From Branchipolynoe longqiensis (Eukaryota; Annelida; Polychaeta; Phyllodocida; Polynoidae), in contig CM059192.1 in assembly GCA_030323885.1 (NCBI GenBank), positions 70,124,877 to 70,188,876 of the forward strand: DNA of 64,000 nucleotides, given 5' to 3'. The notes below the pieces were generated by a model. It did not search any database. It saw nothing but the letters and a program-made list of their open reading frames with translations, and was not told the origin of the DNA. Position numbers and translations under genes: made by a program. Numbering within the stretch: position 1 is the stretch's first letter; every line of letters begins with the position of its first letter. This document shows, in pieces, positions 1 through 10,158 of this stretch.

Positions 1-513
1 GCAAAGTTGGATGTATACATACCATATACACAATGTAGCAGAGCGTGTGCCAATGTATGGCTAACGTGCCGCCCGCAAAAATGCTCGCAATACGCTCACA
101 GAACGTTATAAACATAATTCGATGGCCAGAAGTACGTCTTATATGTTACTTACGTCAAGACACGGCAGAGAAACGCAAAATGTACGTTAGACGTATGTTC
201 TCCACACCTTGTCAATACGCGGACTGTATGTTTCCACTGGCTCTCTGTCCGACGGATGTAGGTCAACATAGTGCTACATAAGGAACAACGTTTGTCTAAC
301 GTACATCAACGTAAACATAATGTACGCCAGATGTAAAAGCCACATGTTGTCGAACGTCGAAAGTTTTGTACATGCACAAAACTTTTGCGACCCCCTAACA
401 AGAGACGCCATACATGAAGAACATTGACTTATACCAACATACGCATAAAGTTTGAGTAACGCATATCGACGTACACCGACCTATTTACGCAAAATCACCC
501 ACATGAGTGATGA
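1..513 (-). mobile_element. MITE-3, truncated copy
   Basis: Reverse-complement relative of the element at 39749-40513: the first bases match the complement of about 40396-40430, and the far side matches its left part (complement of the GTGATTTTGCG and TACGTCGGTGTACGTCG segments). The outer end is cut by the window edge. A palindrome centred on TGCATGCA with AAAGTTTTG-type arms lies at about 360-390 and recurs in sister copies. No coding capacity is apparent. Confidence 0.7.
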
Positions 514-519
514 GTCTAA

Positions 520-1117
520 AGCCGTGTTCACACGGGAAATGTAAATCGATTCGTAGAAAGCGACTTGCCTAGTTCGCCTCACATTTCTCGTGTGAACGCA
601 CGTCTGAGGCGGATTAGGGCTGATTCGATTCACGTGATGCGGATCCTGTAAACCACCTCGTGAGGTAGTTTACGTGAATCGATTTCTGTGATGCGGATAA
701 TTTTGCCCGTGTGGACGCACTGATGCGGATTAAGGAAGTGGCACGCATGCACAGTCGAGACCTTAGTTTGTTGACTTTCCGGTCGATCAAAAGCGCATAT
801 TATATAATTTGGTCTATGAAACCTGTTAGAGGTGCACAGATATTTTTTTCATCATTTATTTTTAGGGTTTCACTGCCCAGCAGAAGTTTTGACCGTTCCA
901 AACCAATACGATTCAGTCATTACATATCTAGGTCGAACCCACACTCTCTGGTGCCGGCGTCGTCGAACCCAAAATGGCGCTGGTTAGTCTGGACTTCCTC
1001 ATGCGCAGATATCCACTTCCGCATTAAACCGATTCACGCAGTGCCCGTGCGCCTAATTCAACTCCCTTAGTTCACCTTGTCTAGTTCGCTTCACATTTTG
1101 CCCGTGTGAACACGGCT
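520..1117. mobile_element. MITE-1, copy 1 (TIR AGCCGTGTTCACACGGG)
   Basis: Starts AGCCGTGTTCACACGGG and ends with the inverted form CCCGTGTGAACACGGCT. Length is 598 bp, against 594 bp for the second copy at 34692-35285, which lies in the opposite orientation. The interior is full of CGATTC/GAATCG motifs. Flanks are TAA and ATA, so the target duplication is unresolved. The 119-codon reading frame inside is not conserved in the other copy and is probably chance. Confidence 0.8.
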
Positions 1118-1256
1118 ATAGTGTGACAGGGCTATTTAGTAGGGATACTCAGTTTATGCTGTGACTTTGTGAAGTTGAGGATTTGTTTGTTTTGTTTCAG
1201 ATGGGTTTTTTTTGGGGCGCGTGTGTGGGGGGCTCTTTGTCCTAGCAATATCTAAG

Positions 1257-1530
1257 GTTTGTTTGTTGTTGTTTTACGTCCTAGCAACATCCAAGGTCAT
1301 ATCAGGATGGGTACCGACTTGTGACAGGGCACACTCATGGCGACGTTATAGTGCTGCCCCACTGGGAAATCAGGCTGCTGGCACCATGACCCAATATCCT
1401 ACTCAGTCATATTATCCCGAGACTGAGCCAACCAGTTCTTGTCCTATCCTATTAATGCTGAGTGCCAGGCTAGGAAGCGGCAAGTACCAATTTCAAAGTC
1501 ATTGGTTTGACTTGACGAGGAACCGAAGTA
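1257..1530 (-). mobile_element. SINE-A copy lacking most of the tRNA-like head
   Basis: Reads from the tail complement (TTTGTTGTTGTTTTACGTCC) through the body to the segment just before the tRNA-like head (GACTTGACGAGG). The head itself is degraded. Confidence 0.85.
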
Positions 1531-1588
1531 TGTTTGCACTTTACTTGTAATACCGCCAGCAGGCAAGGCAGTGGCAAGTATAAATTTG

Positions 1589-1676
1589 GTCAGTCACTAT
1601 AAAGTTGCACACTATCACATGTCGGTACCAGTTCTGATATGACCTTACATGATGACAGGATGTAAAACAACCAACC
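1589..1676 (+). mobile_element. SINE-A tail fragment
   Basis: Contains the last ~90 bp of SINE-A (CACTATAAAGTTGC to GATGTAAAACAACCAACC). It points toward the preceding inverse copy, so the two form an inverted pair. Confidence 0.75.
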
Positions 1677-2265
1677 AATATATGGATAATAGTGCGGGTA
1701 GTGAAAAGTGTTAGACAGGAGCAACATGTGCACTGAGAATTAGGTGACCTAAAAAGAAGAGATAAACGCACATAAACCGACTCGTTGAAACAACCCAGCA
1801 CTGACTGGCCTCGACATACAAACCCAGTAGGACGCATGCCCTACCCAAAAGCACCGGCAGGTCAAAGTTCACGCGCATGCGCAGAGCCAAGCAAGCCAGC
1901 AAGGAAGGTTCCAGAAGGCCACCAACATCAGCACTGCCGGCCATAAGGAGAGAGTAACAAAATAAAACACCCAACAAAAACACACACCCACCCACCCACC
2001 ACATACCAAGCCAGGCCTGACCACACGACCGACACAACTCCAGTTACACCCAATTCGATTTCCCAAAGCCCATGAGGCTGGTGACTTCCCTCACCACACC
2101 CACCAACGCCCACACACAAAACTACACGAAACGAGTGCAGTCTTTTCTCTCTTTAAAAAAAACCCAACATAAATGCAATTTTCTTTTTCTTTTTACGTCG
2201 CGCAAAACGATGGAAACACATCGCAAGCTGTGAGACACGCGTCGTCGTGTGTGTGGTATGTGTCT
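1677..2265. other. Unassigned stretch
   Basis: No gene, TIR or known repeat recognised. The + strand is rich in CA/CCAC tracts near 1976-2003. Minus-strand frames here are Cys/Trp/Val-rich translations of those tracts and were not accepted as genes. Confidence 0.5.
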
Positions 2266-2378
<113 letters not shown>

Positions 2379-2381
2379 ATG

Positions 2382-2487
2382 GTTGGTTGTTGGAGTTTTA
2401 CGTCCTGGCAACATATCAGGATGGGTACCGACTTGTGATAGTGTGCAATAATGGCAACTTTATAGTGCTGCCACACTGGGGAGACCG
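2382..2487 (-). mobile_element. SINE-A, 3' half only
   Basis: GGTTGGTTGTTGGAGTTTTACGTCC through ATAGTGCTGCC and GGGGAGACC is the complement of the SINE-A tail and 3' body. It sits between two GT tracts, which truncate it. Confidence 0.8.
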
Positions 2488-2675
2488 TCTGTGCGCGTGT
2501 GTGCGTGCGTGTGTGTGTGTGTGTGTATGATGGTGTGAACGACACAACGCCCCCCCCCCCCCCCCCCCCCCCATCCTCATTTAGTGATTTCGGTAACGAT
2601 GATTCTGGCGGTGGCTGAGGCAGACCGATAGATGGGATGGACCGCAGCATCCGACAGCGGGCCGTGGGCGGGGTG

Positions 2676-2975
2676 GGGTGCTGCCGGCCACCCGGCGAGC
2701 TGTCCCCGGGAAGAGTGCTGCCGGCCACCCGGTGAGCTGTCCCCGGGAAGAGTGCTGCCGGCCACCCGGCGAGCTGTCCCCGGGAAGAGTGCTGCCGGCC
2801 ACCCAGTGAGCTGTCCCCGGGAAGAGTGCTGCCAGCCACCCGGCGAGCTGTCCCCGGGAAGAGTGCTGCCGGCCACCCAGTGAGCTGTCCCCGGGAAGAG
2901 TGCTGCCGGCCACCCGGCGAGCTGTCCCCGGGAAGAGTGCTGCCGGCCACCCGGCGAGCTGTCCCCGGGAAGAGG
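2676..2975. repeat. 37-bp GC-rich minisatellite, ~8 copies
   Basis: The unit contains CTGCCGGCCACCCGG followed by GAGCTGTCCCCGGGAAGAG. Spacing between successive CCCCGGGAAG blocks is 37 bp. Units differ mainly at single CpG/TpG positions (CGGCGAG against CGGTGAG or CAGTGAG), consistent with methyl-CpG decay. Because 37 is not a multiple of three, long stop-free frames cycle through all phases, and these are artefacts. Confidence 0.95.
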
Positions 2976-3833
2976 TCGGGGGCTTCCACTGGAAACCGTA
3001 AGATTCTTCTAGCACGCAACACCCCCCCCCCCCTCCCACCCAGCCCATATAAACCAATCCAAACCAGTGTGCTGCTGTTGAGCAACTTACTCTGGGGTAC
3101 CCGTGACTTTAAAAAAAATTAAATCCTTGAAAAGAAATGGGGGGTAACGCCCCCCCCCCCCCCACTGGAATTGTTTTAACCTATGATTAAAATGGTGTAA
3201 TCTGGCACCTTCTTGGACATATTTTGGCCTTCAAATTCCAACTGTTTTAAAACTTCAAGACTAACAAATAATTACAAGTTTAGTGAGTTTTTTTTCATGG
3301 ATAGGACTCCCCCCCCCCCCCCCCCCCCACACGCTGATTTGGAAACTCAGTTTTCACTGAAATCAGCGATTTCGCTGAGAAATGGAATCCCTGTTAATGT
3401 AGCAAAATGAAAGGAAATAATTCTACATATCTAGGGTAACACAGGTACAACAATACAGGTCTTCAGCGACTCTCGTGATCGGCCAAAAACTGCCATCGGT
3501 GAACACTTGGTCAATGTACGCAGTCTTTTGTTGTTTTGTTGTTGTTGTTGTTTTGTTTTACACTTTTGACTGTTCCTCAGATGACAGGGCACCTGCTATG
3601 TCAAGACAACGCTGGTCTGGATGCAGAATTGTCCTTAAAAGATAAGGCACTATTGTACTTGCATATCTAATCTCATGTCCAAGAAAAACCTGCCTTTAAT
3701 TCACACAGGCTAAGAAGGACGAGTTATTCTCTTCCTCTGGAAGCTTCAGGAGGTGCACCCAAACACACTGACGGACACCGACAGCGACGGGTCTCCTGAT
3801 GTCAGTATCAGGGGACATTTTCTAAGTTCCAGA
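2976..3833. other. Unassigned stretch with poly-C runs
   Basis: C runs lie at about 3020-3034, 3151-3164 and 3310-3328, and a GTT/TTTTG run near 3528-3557. No coding sequence or terminal repeats recognised. Confidence 0.5.
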
Positions 3834-4251
3834 TAGATACAAGATTCACCCCGTACTTCCAGTACAGGGGTGAAGACCAGCCTTATATAAAAACGGTCGA
3901 AAAATCGGGCTAATGAAAGGAGTCTTTATGAGAGCCTAATTTCACAATCTAAGAAGCAACATTTATTCTTTGTATATGTCTTCATGTTTACCCGCTACTT
4001 TTGAGTTGGAAATTATAATAAAACATATACTTTAATGCAATTTAAAAGTGAAATCGACGGCGTTCTCTGGCCGCCATCTTGTCTTTTTGCATTCTCTCCC
4101 ATTTCACCAACTCTGTGCTGATATAAGTAACCATTTGACACTGGTGCTAGGCATTCTACTTCTTGTTCTATACTAAAGCTATTTTCGCCCATATATATAT
4201 AAGGCTGGTCTTCACCCGTGTACTACAAGTACCGGGTGAATCTTTTATCTA
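3834..4251. mobile_element. MITE-2, copy 1 (9-bp target duplication)
   Basis: Begins TAGATACAAGATTCACCC and ends GGTGAATCTTTTATCTA. It is flanked on both sides by the 9-bp duplication AGTTCCAGA (3825-3833 and 4252-4260). Each end is itself a small hairpin (TTCACCC...GTAC...GGGTGAA). The interior shares the GGCCGCCATCTTG segment with the copies at 17988 and 41758. No ORF. The TSD length fits MULE- or Rehavkus-like transposases (inference). Confidence 0.9.
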
Positions 4252-6409
4252 AGTTCCAGACCTCTCCCTGCACCCGACCTTTAACAACAACAAAATCCCT
4301 GCACTTTATTTCTGCTTTTTATAATATTGGTTTAATCTGACGAAGCACTTAGGCATGGTTTGTCAAGTTGTGACTTTTCAATCTGTATCAGACTTTGGCT
4401 AATAAAACTAAGAGTAGAAAATCAGAAGATCACATTCAGAAGCATATTTGTTCAAATCCATTTCTTTTCATCATGAATTTCTAATTAGGGTCTCTGTCTG
4501 TCTGTCTCGCTCTCTCTCCACACACACACACACACACACACACAGTGAAACTGCATTATAACGCACCCCGATTTAATGCGAATTCAGATATAACGCGATG
4601 ATTCATTTGGACCTAGAATTATTTTAATTCAAAGGTAACTCAGTCAGCTAAACCCCGATGTAATGTGAACCCGCTGTTTTCGTGACGACATTGTATGGAC
4701 CCTAACATTCACGTCATATTAGGGTTTCAGTACTTTCACTACATATATAAATGCATCATTCATACACCTGAATTAATTCCAGCTACAAAAAAATCCCCCT
4801 ACATGGACCCATCATGCCGTACAAAATGGGGGCGAGTACAGGAACCAGTGAGTGCAAGCAGGATTACAGAACGAGATTGCTCGGAACGCTGTGCGGTTTA
4901 ACCCCCCCCCCCCCCTCCCCTCGCGCAATCCTCCACACCGCGGGAGTGTTATACCGGGAGAGCGCCACTACCGGAAAGCGGCAACTCCCGGAAGTACTAA
5001 GGTCACCTAAACTGGCCCAAATATACTACATCACCATTCCAGCAGAGCAGCGCATTGTGGGATGCGTCAAAGAAAAACAAACCCACGAGAAGCACATGGC
5101 ACATGCTAATACACTTGGGTGCAACTATGAAATGTGCTAGTTTCAGCTCATCTCAGCTCTTGTTTGAAACATAAAACATCAACTAAAAAAATATACATAA
5201 TAAATTAAGATATTAATCTTTTATTCAGCATTGCATTTACATCAATATAATCAGCACATCTTATGCCAGGTGCATTTAGATTTAGACAAATCTGAGCACT
5301 CAGACTAGTATTAGAGCCATAGCCAGTTAGTTTTACTTATTGTATTCATGTTTTTATTTATATCCTATGGTTAATGACATATGTCAAACTAGAAAATGAG
5401 TAGGGTTAATCAGATGTTGGTTATATATTTCTCCGAAACAAGTGTCTGTTGACACATTTGGCATTTTAATATTTAGAACAAGAATTAATAATGGTGGTAT
5501 GGATATCAGCCTTAAAGTGACTGATTGTTTTGTGTGGAATTGTATGTTTCTTAGCTCAAAATGTCTGAGTATGGCTAGTTTTGTCTTAGATATATTCATC
5601 AGATCATTATATTGCATGTGTGCATACATGTTTATGCACAATTGTTATGTATTTCTATTAATTTTGAATCAAATTGAAGTTTTGCCCTACGCGTATCGGC
5701 AAACTCAATGGTCGTATGCATTTGCTTTGCTGCCAATGCCGTTTTCAGCGCATGCGTAGTCGGAACGGTGATCTCGTCTATTAGTACCAACCATAATACT
5801 GGTATACAAAACCGTGCGGTCACGAGAATGATAAGCAAATTGTTAGTGAAAGAAAACCAACGCTCTGTGTTGTGGACAGTGTGGCCAGAGTTCACACACA
5901 AGGGGCGTAATCGATTAATCAACTCGGGTCACCCAAGCCACTTTTTGGCGCATGCGCACATCCTACAGACTCGGGTTGAATAAACGAATACACTCGGGGT
6001 GGACAAAATGGTGGCTTAATCTAAAACGTAATATTTTTTTCAATAACTGATAGAAGTACAGCAAAATAGGATTTAAAGTATGTTACGATTGTAGAAGCTG
6101 AAAATCTGGGTTATTCTTTTAAAAAGCATTAAAACAACACGTAGGAGTTGTACTGGTAGCTGTTATCATACAGGTACGAGCACAGATGTGACGTCGTCGC
6201 TCCTAGCAAACCCCAGCCAAGAGGTGGGTTACTGGGGTCGGATCGGTTTGCACACGGCACGTGTATTTCTCGACTCCACTCGCGGTGTTCGATTTGAAAT
6301 TCTGACGACTCGGGTGACCCGAATCCCCCGGGTTGTGTTAACCGATTACGGCCAAAGTTGGACACTAGATTCAAGAACTTTTTAAAGAACATCTCCAAGG
6401 AAACATGCG
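4252..6409. other. Unassigned AT-rich region
   Basis: Holds a TCTG/TC tract with (CA)n at about 4493-4544 and a C run near 4903. A short segment at 5655-5710 (TTTTGAATCAAA...AAGTTTTGCCCTACGCG) resembles 13562-13620. The segment at 6284-6310 (GGTGTTCGATTTGAAATTCT) recurs at 34147-34166. No gene found. Confidence 0.45.
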
Positions 6410-6518
6410 ACCAGATGGGATATCCAAATGAGTTGAGCGTCCCATCTCCCACTTTGGTAGATTGTGGGATTCGAACCCATGAGTTTGAACCCTCATCGAG
6501 TCAAACCAATGACATAAT
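6410..6518 (+). mobile_element. SINE-A head fragment
   Basis: tRNA-like head: CCAGATGGGATATCCAAATGAG, then GTAGATTGTGGGATTCGAACCC and GAGTCAAACCAATGAC. The body is missing. It carries the double GGTTCGAACC-type motif also seen in the copies at 40988, 42392 and 49286. Confidence 0.8.
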
Positions 6519-6743
6519 TTTGTTTAAATTTTTTATTTATTTATTGAGGCTGTGCTTATACTGTCCATAGCATATAAGCTTGAGTACTCGGGCTTGTTTT
6601 CAATGCTGGCAAGCTGTAGTGGTGGAGTTATCTTATCACACAGTACTAGCTGATAAGGTGTTTGATCGCCTGTATTACAGTAGCAGGTAAGTGGTTGCTT
6701 AGTATGGTTAGTAGTCTATGTTAGTTCTTTTTTTGATTTTCTT

Positions 6744-7155
<412 letters not shown>

Positions 7156-7282
7156 TTTACCTCGGTAAACAGCCTCAGGCTAGCCTCAGGCTAGGGAGAC
7201 CTTTACATAATTCATTTTTATCCTTAATATCATTCTTTCTTATTATTATAACATTCTAAATTTTTGTTCTCACCTATTCTTG

Positions 7283-8392
7283 TTAGTTGGCGAGAAGACG
7301 CTTTGCAACACCGGTAGGCTTTTCTAGTCGTTTATTATAATGTTTTGCAAACGACTTAGCCGTCTTCCAGCCTGCATGCGCTAGTATTCTTTTCACAGAA
7401 ATACCAAGCACCCGCGCCTTGGAGACCATGGCTCCTCTAGTTGAGTGGGAAGAGTATTTACTCGTATCCACCCCAGCCAATTTCAACACAGTAATTGTCC
7501 ATCTGGCAAGTGTGTCTCGTGAAATCGCCTTATGTGGCTTTATAAAGCTCACTAATAGTTGTTGTGATGCACGTAAATCCTTTGTCTTGTATATATAAGC
7601 CCGTATGGCCGACACAACACATAATTTCCGATCATTCGGAAAACAGTCTAAGTGAACCGTTGATAAAGGATCACCTAACGTGTTCGATTTAAGCAATTTT
7701 TCTAAATCAAACGTAGCTTGTTGCTTGTCTATTTCTAATCCAGTTAAAGATAAAGCAACAATCGTCTGTCCTCTGTGTCCGGTTACTAACAATAACAGGA
7801 CCGCGACCTTAAAACCTAACTGTTTTATATCTAACCACGAGTTGTGAGGCCAAGCCTGAAACAACTTAAATACTATAGAAACATCCCAAAACCGACTATA
7901 CTTTGGTTTTGGAGGATTCCTTTGATAAATTGAACGAAGTAAATAACAAATAACATGATGTTTTCCAACTGTTTCGCCATCAATTCTAGGTAATATAATT
8001 GATAACGCACACCTCGCCGCATTAATCGATCCAAAGGAAAGTCCTTCATCCTCTAGAGAACGAAGAAACCGAGCTACTTGTGAAATCTTTGGATTTGTTG
8101 GCTTAACTTTCATTAACAAACAATGTACACCCCATTTCTTTAAATAGGTTGTATACATTTTGACAGTTCCTGGCCTCCAGGCATCCGATACTATCCTATC
8201 CTCAGTAATTCTGTCCAATCCAAATTGCTGTAGCTGCTTCCTTAGAAAAGGAATGCCAATAGGGGCGTCGTTGACACGTCGCCGTGAACCACTAGCGGTC
8301 CGTGGTGCGTCAGATTCCCGAGTTTTCTTGGGAATCGTATACAATCTTTTGCCAGTTGTGAAACTGCTGGCAGCCAAGGTTGCGTGTCCCAA
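7283..8392 (-). CDS. DIRS tyrosine recombinase
   Basis: A 369-residue lambda-integrase-type recombinase expected to insert the circular DNA copy of the retroelement by strand exchange. An N-terminal SAM-like core-binding region is visible at about residues 48-150 (LRKQLQQFGL, then SDAWRPGTVKMY). The catalytic part has Arg207 in TGHRGQT, the His316-x-x-Arg319 pair in HSTRG, His339 and Trp342 in HAGW, and the nucleophile Tyr352 in KHYNK. All required residues are therefore present and the frame is intact. The first ~50 codons overlap the end of the RNase H frame by 151 nt in another frame, as is usual in DIRS. The true start may be downstream of the first ATG. Confidence 0.93.
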   Translation of the reverse strand: MGHATLAASSFTTGKRLYTIPKKTRESDAPRTASGSRRRVNDAPIGIPFLRKQLQQFGLDRITEDRIVSDAWRPGTVKMYTTYLKKWGVHCLLMKVKPTNPKISQVARFLRSLEDEGLSFGSINAARCALSIILPRIDGETVGKHHVICYLLRSIYQRNPPKPKYSRFWDVSIVFKLFQAWPHNSWLDIKQLGFKVAVLLLLVTGHRGQTIVALSLTGLEIDKQQATFDLEKLLKSNTLGDPLSTVHLDCFPNDRKLCVVSAIRAYIYKTKDLRASQQLLVSFIKPHKAISRDTLARWTITVLKLAGVDTSKYSSHSTRGAMVSKARVLGISVKRILAHAGWKTAKSFAKHYNKRLEKPTGVAKRLLAN

Positions 8393-9117
8393 TCGGGCAC
8401 CACCAGTATCGCATGTGTCCCTTCCAAGCCGATTTTTCTCACTACTCGGCTGATAATGCTAAATGGTGGGAAAATATAAAAATAATTATTTTCCCAGGTA
8501 ATAGCAAACGCATCTACTTTCCAAGCATCCGGTTCAGGATGCCAAGAAACATAACAGGGTAACTTGTTATTATTTCGTGATGCAAATAGGTCAACTTCAG
8601 GTGTACCCCATTTTTCACAAACGAAGTTAAACAAATGTGTAGAGAGAGACCACTCTAAATGGTCATGGAAATTTCTACTTTTATAATCTGCAAGTGTATT
8701 TTGTGACCCTGGAATATGCGCTACAGTCAGCCAGACTTGTTGAGCCTGTGCCCAGTTCCAAATCAGTTTAGATAACTGATTGCAAGACTTTGATTTGGTT
8801 CCACCCATGTTACGAATATATGCCATGGCAGTAGTATTATCAGTTAGTATTCTAACCTGTGATTTATTTATCTTTACTAAACTACGTAAGCCCAGATAAA
8901 TAGCACGCAATTCTAGTGCATTAATATGGTCTGATTTTTCATCATCATTCCATCTACCTCCTGTTGTGACCCCATCTCGATGAGCTCCCCAACCTTCTAA
9001 CGAAGCATCAGTAGTAATTACTGTATTAGGTTCCGCCATGCGGCTTGGATTTGGTGAACTTGCTATATGTTGCATCCACCATCCAATATCCTGTAACCCT
9101 TCTTGCGAAATAAACAT
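8242..9117 (-). CDS. DIRS RNase H and Pol C-terminal domain
   Basis: Second part of Pol. The RNase H active-site acids are visible: Asp37 (TTDAS), Glu69 (NALEL), Asp93 (LTDN), plus the late HIPGSQN...LAD segment. Residues about 170-240 form the DIRS-specific region (EVDLFASR, then a FPPF segment and VVPDWDTQPWLP) that follows RNase H in this group. The first ATG is not the natural start. Coding similarity continues upstream (LALTRTKGNFERK), in a frame offset from RT, so RT and RNase H were one polypeptide. The function is removal of the RNA template and completion of plus-strand DNA. Confidence 0.88.
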   Translation of the reverse strand: MFISQEGLQDIGWWMQHIASSPNPSRMAEPNTVITTDASLEGWGAHRDGVTTGGRWNDDEKSDHINALELRAIYLGLRSLVKINKSQVRILTDNTTAMAYIRNMGGTKSKSCNQLSKLIWNWAQAQQVWLTVAHIPGSQNTLADYKSRNFHDHLEWSLSTHLFNFVCEKWGTPEVDLFASRNNNKLPCYVSWHPEPDAWKVDAFAITWENNYFYIFPPFSIISRVVRKIGLEGTHAILVVPDWDTQPWLPAVSQLAKDCIRFPRKLGNLTHHGPLVVHGDVSTTPLLAFLF

Positions 9118-9136
9118 CTTTCGCTCAAAATTGCCT

Positions 9137-10093
9137 TTAGTTCGTGTTAACGCTAAATTTTTTATCTATTTCTAGCGACTTAATATGGGCCTTCCCATAT
9201 AACACCGCAGGTGCATATGAGGTCATTATGCCAATAAGAACAGCAACCTGTCTAATTTTTGGCTTTGATAACTTAATAAGCTGAGTCGCTGTAGTCATAA
9301 ACTTAATTAGTTTTTGTTCTGTTATCGACACTGTAAGGGACTGTGTATCCAGAATAAACCCTAAACATTTAAGTTGTTTTGTTGGTTTAAACACTGACTT
9401 TTGTTGATGTACATAAAACCCCAATTTAGTGAGTAATGCACATAAATCCAAAACTGCATTCACACAACCAATTTGTGTTGATGCTATAATAAAAGAATCA
9501 TCTATGTATGGAAACATTATATGACCCTTCCTCGCCATTACCGAGAAAACAGGTTTAAGCAATTTAGTAAATAAACGTGGCGCACAAGCTAAGCCATTCG
9601 GCATACAGGTAAACTCATAGAGTTGGTTATCCCAAATAAATCGAAGAAATTTTCGGTATTTTTCCATTATGGGAAGCGTATAATATGCATCCTGTAAATC
9701 AACACTAGCCATCCACGCATCTGGTGTAATCAGATCCCGTGCCGTATCTAGAGAGAACATTTTAAAATGTCTATATTCCACCCTTTTATTAAGGATTGTT
9801 AAATCCAGGATCATTCGAACATCACCATTAGGCTTCGGTCTCGAGAAAATGTTTGAAATAAACTGTCCTGAACAGTGTGTCACTTTTTGTATAATTCCTT
9901 TCTCAAAGAATTTATGTACCTGTTTAGTTAGTGCGTCTCGTTCAACTGGTTGAATGTTATATGGAAAAGGTATTATACTTTGTACAGGAATTTGTGTAAA
10001 AGGAATTTGAACACCCCTAACTATTTCTATAATTTCTTGGTCACTAGTAATTTTGTGCCACTCAGAAATATGATTACTAATATTACCAGCCAC
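9137..10093 (-). CDS. DIRS reverse transcriptase
   Basis: RT palm motifs are complete: VDLQDAY (Asp132), a PNGLACAPRLF segment corresponding to the conserved PFGL/CAP block, and the catalytic YIDD at 196-199. YIDD in this context is typical of DIRS/Ngaro rather than Gypsy or LINE elements. The listed start is a GTG. The frame stays open upstream through 10176 with similarity-like sequence (AGNISNHISEWHKIT), so it is probably expressed by frameshift from Gag. The frame ends early: a +1 step at the A/T run near 9155-9163 would join it to RNase H. Confidence 0.9.
   Translation of the reverse strand: MAGNISNHISEWHKITSDQEIIEIVRGVQIPFTQIPVQSIIPFPYNIQPVERDALTKQVHKFFEKGIIQKVTHCSGQFISNIFSRPKPNGDVRMILDLTILNKRVEYRHFKMFSLDTARDLITPDAWMASVDLQDAYYTLPIMEKYRKFLRFIWDNQLYEFTCMPNGLACAPRLFTKLLKPVFSVMARKGHIMFPYIDDSFIIASTQIGCVNAVLDLCALLTKLGFYVHQQKSVFKPTKQLKCLGFILDTQSLTVSITEQKLIKFMTTATQLIKLSKPKIRQVAVLIGIMTSYAPAVLYGKAHIKSLEIDKKFSVNTN
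9155..9163 (-). other. Frame break between RT and RNase H
   Basis: The sense strand reads GATAAAAAATTTAGCG. In the RT frame this runs to a stop (TAA at about 9137). Skipping one T gives LALTRTKGNF, which leads straight into the RNase H frame. This is either a 1-nt insertion in a homopolymer, a sequencing error, or +1 recoding. Mutation is the simplest explanation. Confidence 0.7.
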
Positions 10094-10158
10094 AAAGTTG
10101 CTTACAGTTTGTGTGTTTTTAGAGGCTACAGGGACTTGTAAAGTTTGTGTTTGGACCT